Part shown: positions 59,672 to 64,000 of the stretch, piece after piece
Position numbering within the stretch: the stretch's first letter is position 1
Layout: every line of letters starts with the position of its first letter
Source: Arenicola marina
Taxonomy: Eukaryota; Annelida; Polychaeta; Arenicolidae
Assembly: GCA_964019135.1 (NCBI GenBank)
Contig: OZ025256.1
Coordinates: 34,072,035-34,136,034, forward strand
DNA: 64,000 nt
Direction of reading: 5' to 3'
Made by a program: the position numbers and the translations under genes
The notes under the pieces: generated by a model
Told to the model about the DNA's origin: nothing
The model's database searches: none
What the model saw: the letters and a program-made list of their open reading frames with translations, nothing else

Positions 59672-62600
59672 GTCGGCAGCAGCGTGGGGGCCAGTTGTCG
59701 TGGGAGCGTTCACCCCGCCCGGGCACCCCGCCGGCAGCAGTGTGGGGGCCAGTTGTCGTGGGAGCGTTCACCCCGCCCGGGCACCCCGCAGGCAGCAGTG
59801 TGGGGGCCAGTTGTCGTGGGAGCTGGCACCCCGCCGGCAGCAGTGTGGGGGCCAGTTGTCGTGGGAGCTGGCACCCCGCCGGCAGCAGTGTGGGGGCCAG
59901 TTGTCGTGGGAGCTGGCACCCCGCCGGCAGCAGTGTGGGGGCCAGTTGTCGTGGGAGCTGGCACCCCGCCGGCAGCAGTGTGGGGGCCAGTTGTCGTGGG
60001 AGCGTTCACCCCGCCCGGGCACCCCGCCGGCAGCAGTGTGGGGGCCAGTTGTCGTGGGAGCTGGCACCCCGCCGGCAGCAGTGTGGGGGCCAGTTGTCGT
60101 GGGAGCGTTCACCCCGCCCGGGCACCCCGCAGGCAGCGGTGTGGGGGCCAGTTGTCGTGGGAGCGTGCACCCCGCCCGGGCACCCCGCCGGCAGCAGTGT
60201 GGGGGCCAGTTGTCGTGGGAGCGTGCACCCCGCCCGGGCACCCCGCCGGCAGCAGTGTGGGGGCCAGTTGTCGTGGGAGCTGGCACCCCGCCGGCAGCAG
60301 TGTGGGGGCCAGTTGTCGTGGGAGCGTGCACCCCGCCCGGGCACCCCGCCGGCAGCAGTGTGGGGGCCAGTTGTCGTGGGAGCTTTCACCCCGCCCGGGC
60401 ACCCCGCCGGCAGCAGTGTGGGGGCCAGTTGTCGTGGGAGCTTTCACCCCGCCCGGGCACCCCGCCGGCAGCAGTGTGGGGGCCAGTTGTTGTGGGAGCT
60501 GGCACCCCGCCCGGGCACCCCGCCGGAAGCAGTGTGGGGGTCAGTTGTCGTGGGAGCTTTCACCCCGCCCGGGCACCCCGCAGGCAGCAGTGTGGGGGCC
60601 AGTTGTCGTGGGAGCGTGCACCCCGCCCGGGCACCCCGCCGGCAGCGTGTGGGGGTCAGTTGTCGTGGGAGCTTTCACCCCGCCCGGGCACCCCGCCGGC
60701 AGCAGTGTGGGGGCCAGTTGTTGTGGGAGCGTTCACCCCGCCCGGGCACCCCGCCGGCAGCAGTGTGGGGGCCAGTTGTCGTGGGAGCTGGCACCCCGCC
60801 CGGGCACCCCGCCGGCAGCAGTGTGGGGGCCAGTTGTCGTGGGAGCTGGCACCCCGCCCGGGCACCCCGCCGGCAGCAGTGTGGGGGCCAGTTGTCGTGG
60901 GAGCGTTCACCCCGCCCGGGCACCCCGCAGGCAGCAGTGTGGGGGCCAGTTGTCGTGGGAGCTGGCACCCCGCCGGCAGCAGTGTGGGGGCCAGTTGTCG
61001 TGGGAGCGTTCACCCCGCCTGGGCACCCCGCCGGCAGCAGTGTGGGGGCCAGTTGTCGTGGGAGCTGGCACCCCGCCCGGGCACCCCGCCGGCAGCGGTG
61101 TGGGGGCCAGTTGTCGTGGGAGCTTTCACCCCGCCCGGGCACCCCGCAGGCAGCGGTGTGGGGGCCAGTTGTCGTGGGAGCTGGCACCCCGCCCGGGCAC
61201 CCCGCCGGAAGCAGTGTGGGGGTCAGTTGTCGTGGGAGCTTTCACCCCGCCCGGGCACCCCGCCGGCAGCAGTGTGGGGGCCAGTTGTCGTGGGAGCGTT
61301 CACCCCGCCCGGGCACCCCGCCGGCAGCAGTGTGGGGGCCAGTTGTCGTGGGAGCGTTCACCCCGCCCGGGCACCCCGCAGGCAGCGGTGTGGGGGCCAG
61401 TTGCCGTGGGAGCGTGCACCCCGCCCGGGCACCCCGCCGGCAGCAGTGTGGGGCCAGTTGTCGTGGGAGCGTGCACCCCGCCCGGGCACCCCGCCGGCAG
61501 CAGTGTGGGGGCCAGTTGTCGTGGGAGCTGGCACCCCGCCGGCAGCAGTGTGGGGGCCAGTTGTCGTGGGAGCGTGCACCCCGCCCGGGCACCCCGCCGG
61601 CAGCAGTGTGGGGGCCAGTTGTCGTGGGAGCTTTCACCCCGCCCGGGCACCCCGCCGGCAGCAGTGTGGGGGCCAGTTGTCGTGGGAGCTTTCACCCCGC
61701 CCGGGCACCCCGCCGGCAGCAGTGTGGGGGCCAGTTGTCGTGGGAGCTGGCACCCCGCCCGGGCACCCCGCCGGAAGCAGTGTGGGGGTCAGTTGTCGTG
61801 GGAGCTTTCACCCCGCCCGGGCACCCCGCAGGCAGCAGTGTGGGGGCCAGTTGTCGTGGGAGCGTGCACCCCGCCCGGGCACCCCGCCGGCAGCAGTGTG
61901 GGGGTCAGTTGTCGTGGGAGCTTTCACCCCGCCCGGGCACCCCGCCGGCAGCAGTGTGGGGGCCAGTTGTCGTGGGAGCGTTCACCCCGCCCGGGCACCC
62001 CGCCGGAAGCAGTGTGGGGGCCAGTTGTCGTGGGAGCGTTCACCCCCCCCGGGCACCCCGCAGGCAGCAGTGTGGGGGCCAGTTGTCGTGGGAGCTGGCA
62101 CCCCGCCCGGGCACCCCGCCGGCAGCAGTGTGGGGGCCAGTTGTCGTGGGAGCTGGCACCCCGCCCGGGCACCCCGCCGGCAGCAGTGTGGGGGCCAGTT
62201 GTCGTGGGAGCGTTCACCCCGCCCGGGCACCCCGCAGGCAGCAGTGTGGGGGCCAGTTGTCGTGGGAGCTGGCACCCCGCCGGCAGCAGTGTGGGGGCCA
62301 GTTGTCGTGGGAGCGTTCACCCCGCCCGGGCACCCCGCCGGCAGCAGTGTGGGGGCCAGTTGTCGTGGGAGCTGGCACCCCGCCCGGGCACCCCGCCGGC
62401 AGCGGTGTGGAGGCCAGTTGTCGTGGGAGCTTTCACCCCGCCCGGGCACCCCGCAGGCAGCGGTGTGGGGGCCAGTTGTCGTGGGAGCTGGCACCCCGCC
62501 CGGGCACCCCGCCGGAAGCAGTGTGGGGGTCAGTTGTCGTGGGAGCTTTCACCCCGCCCGGGCACCCCGCCGGCAGCAGTGTGGGGGCCAGTTGTCGTGG

Positions 62601-64000
62601 GAGCGTTCACCCCGCCCGGGCACCCCGCCGGCAGCAGTGTGGGGGCCAGTTGTCGTGGGAGCTTTCACCCCGCCCGGGCACCCCGCAGGCAGCGGTGTGG
62701 GGGCCAGTTGTCGTGGGAGCGTGCACCCCGCCCGGGCACCCCGCCGGAAGCAGTGTGGGGGTCAGTTGTCGTGGGAGCTTTCACCCCGCCCGGGCACCCC
62801 GCCGGCAGCAGTGTGGGGGCCAGTTGTCGTGGGAGCGTGCACCCCGCCCGGGCACCCCGCCGGCAGCAGTGTGGGGGCCAGTTGTCGTGGGAGCGTTCAC
62901 CCCGCCCGGGCACCCCGCCGGCAGCAGTGTGGGGGCCAGTTGTCGTGGGAGCTGGCACCCCGCCGGCAGCAGTGTGGGGGCCAGTTGTCGTGGGAGCGTT
63001 CACCCCGCCCGGGCACCCCGCCGGCAGCAGTGTGGGAGCCAGTTGTCGTGGGAGCGGGCATCCCGCCCGGGCACCCCGCAGGCAGCGGTGTGGGGGCCAG
63101 TTGTCGTGGGAGCGTGCACCCCGCCCGGGCACCCCGCCGGCAGCAGTGTGGGGGCCAGTTGTCGTGGGAGCGGGCATCCCGCCCGGGCACCCCGCCGGCA
63201 GCAGTGTGGGGGCCAGTTGTCGTGGGAGCTGGCACCCCGCCCGGGCACCCCGCCGGAAGCAGTGTGGGGGTCAGTTGTCGTGGGAGCTTTCACCCCGCCC
63301 GGGCACCCCGCCGGCAGCAGTGTGGGGGCCAGTTGTCGTGGGAGCGTGCACCCCGCCCGGGCACCCCGCCGGCAGCAGTGTGGGGGTCAGTTGTCGTGGG
63401 AGCTGGCACCCCGCCGGCAGCAGTGTGGGGGCCAGTTGTCGTGGGAGCGTGCACCCCGCCCGGGCACCCCGCCGGCAGCAGTGTGGGAGCCAGTTGTCGT
63501 GGGAGCGGGCATCCCGCCCGGGCACCCCGCAGGCAGCGGTGTGGGGGCCAGTTGTCGTGGGAGCGTGCACCCCGCCCGGGCACCCCGCCGGCAGCAGTGT
63601 GGGAGCCAGTTGTCGTGGGAGCGGGCATCCCGCCCGGGCACCCCGCAGGCAGCGGTGTGGGGGCCAGTTGTCGTGGGAGCGTGCACCCCGCCCGGGCACC
63701 CCGCCGGCAGCAGTGTGGGGGCCAGTTGTCGTGGGAGCGGGCATCCCGCCCGGGCACCCCGCCGGCAACAGTGTGGGGGCCAGTTGTCGTGGGAGCTGGC
63801 ACCCCGCCCGGGCACCCCGCCGGAAGCAGTGGGGGGGTCAGTTGTCGTGGGAACTTTCACCCCGCCCGGGCACCCCGCCGGCAGCAGTGTGGGGGCCAGT
63901 TGTCGTGGGAGCGTGCACCCCGCCCGGGCACCCCGCCGGCAGCAGTGTGGGGGTCAGTTGTCGTGGGAGCTTTCACCCCGCCCGGGCACCCCGCCGGCAG
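59672..64000. repeat. Mixed 58-bp and 45-bp minisatellite, about 80 copies, runs off the window
   Basis: Two unit lengths share one core (GGCAGCAGTGTGGGGGCCAG, then TTGTCGTGGGAGC). The 58-bp form adds a TTCACCCCGCCCGG-type segment that the 45-bp form lacks. 58-bp units dominate; 45-bp units occur singly or in runs (about 59820-59985). A block near 60675-61187 recurs at 61982-62494, an offset of 1307 bp. Variants include GTTCACC, GTGCACC, TTTCACC, TGGCACC and GGGCATCC. Minus-strand ORFs of up to 187 codons result from the stop-free unit and shift phase with each 58-bp unit, so they are not called. Confidence 0.97.

Noticed and set aside
59710..63860. Many minus-strand ORFs of 73-187 codons with PTTTGPHTAA repeats
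   Set aside because: They follow from stop-free 45/58-bp units and shift frame at each 58-bp unit.
1..64000. Telomeric repeat tracts
   Set aside because: No runs of TTAGGG or related telomere units were seen, so a chromosome end is not supported directly.

Overview
The window looks like nuclear DNA of an invertebrate animal. It contains two spliced exons of an ionotropic glutamate receptor, a decayed LINE tail, a tRNA-derived SINE, and no operons or dense genes. A mollusc or another lophotrochozoan would fit the SINE style and the abundance of minisatellites, but that placement is a guess. Nothing suggests a bacterium, phage or virus.

About three quarters of the window (roughly 48 of 64 kb) is tandem repeat. 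There are ten main arrays with different units. In order they are: 24 bp (1985-3892), 40 bp (9091-9927), an unrelated 40 bp (10746-11220), 20 bp (12281-13985), GT-rich 12-18 bp (15324-16357), a 47-bp satellite (16481-43970 and 44325-45459), 28 bp (43983-44324 and 45474-47975), 41 bp (48930-54808), 11 bp grading into 28/29 bp (55474-56461), and mixed 45/58 bp (59672 to the window end). Several arrays show higher-order structure: blocks of many monomers duplicated at offsets that are exact multiples of the unit.

The only well-supported protein-coding sequence is on the minus strand at the left end. Exon 4094-4030 and exon 1428-1204 are both bounded by splice signals, join in phase 0, and together encode the start of the S1 half of the ligand-binding domain of a non-NMDA-type glutamate receptor. 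The 2601-bp intron between them carries the 24-bp minisatellite. No further receptor exon was recognised. The amino-terminal domain should lie at higher coordinates or beyond the window, and the rest of the ligand-binding and channel domain beyond coordinate 1.

Nearly all very long open reading frames here (up to 1986 codons) are by-products of stop-free repeat units. They are not annotated as genes. The islands between arrays are mostly featureless at this level of inspection and are described individually.
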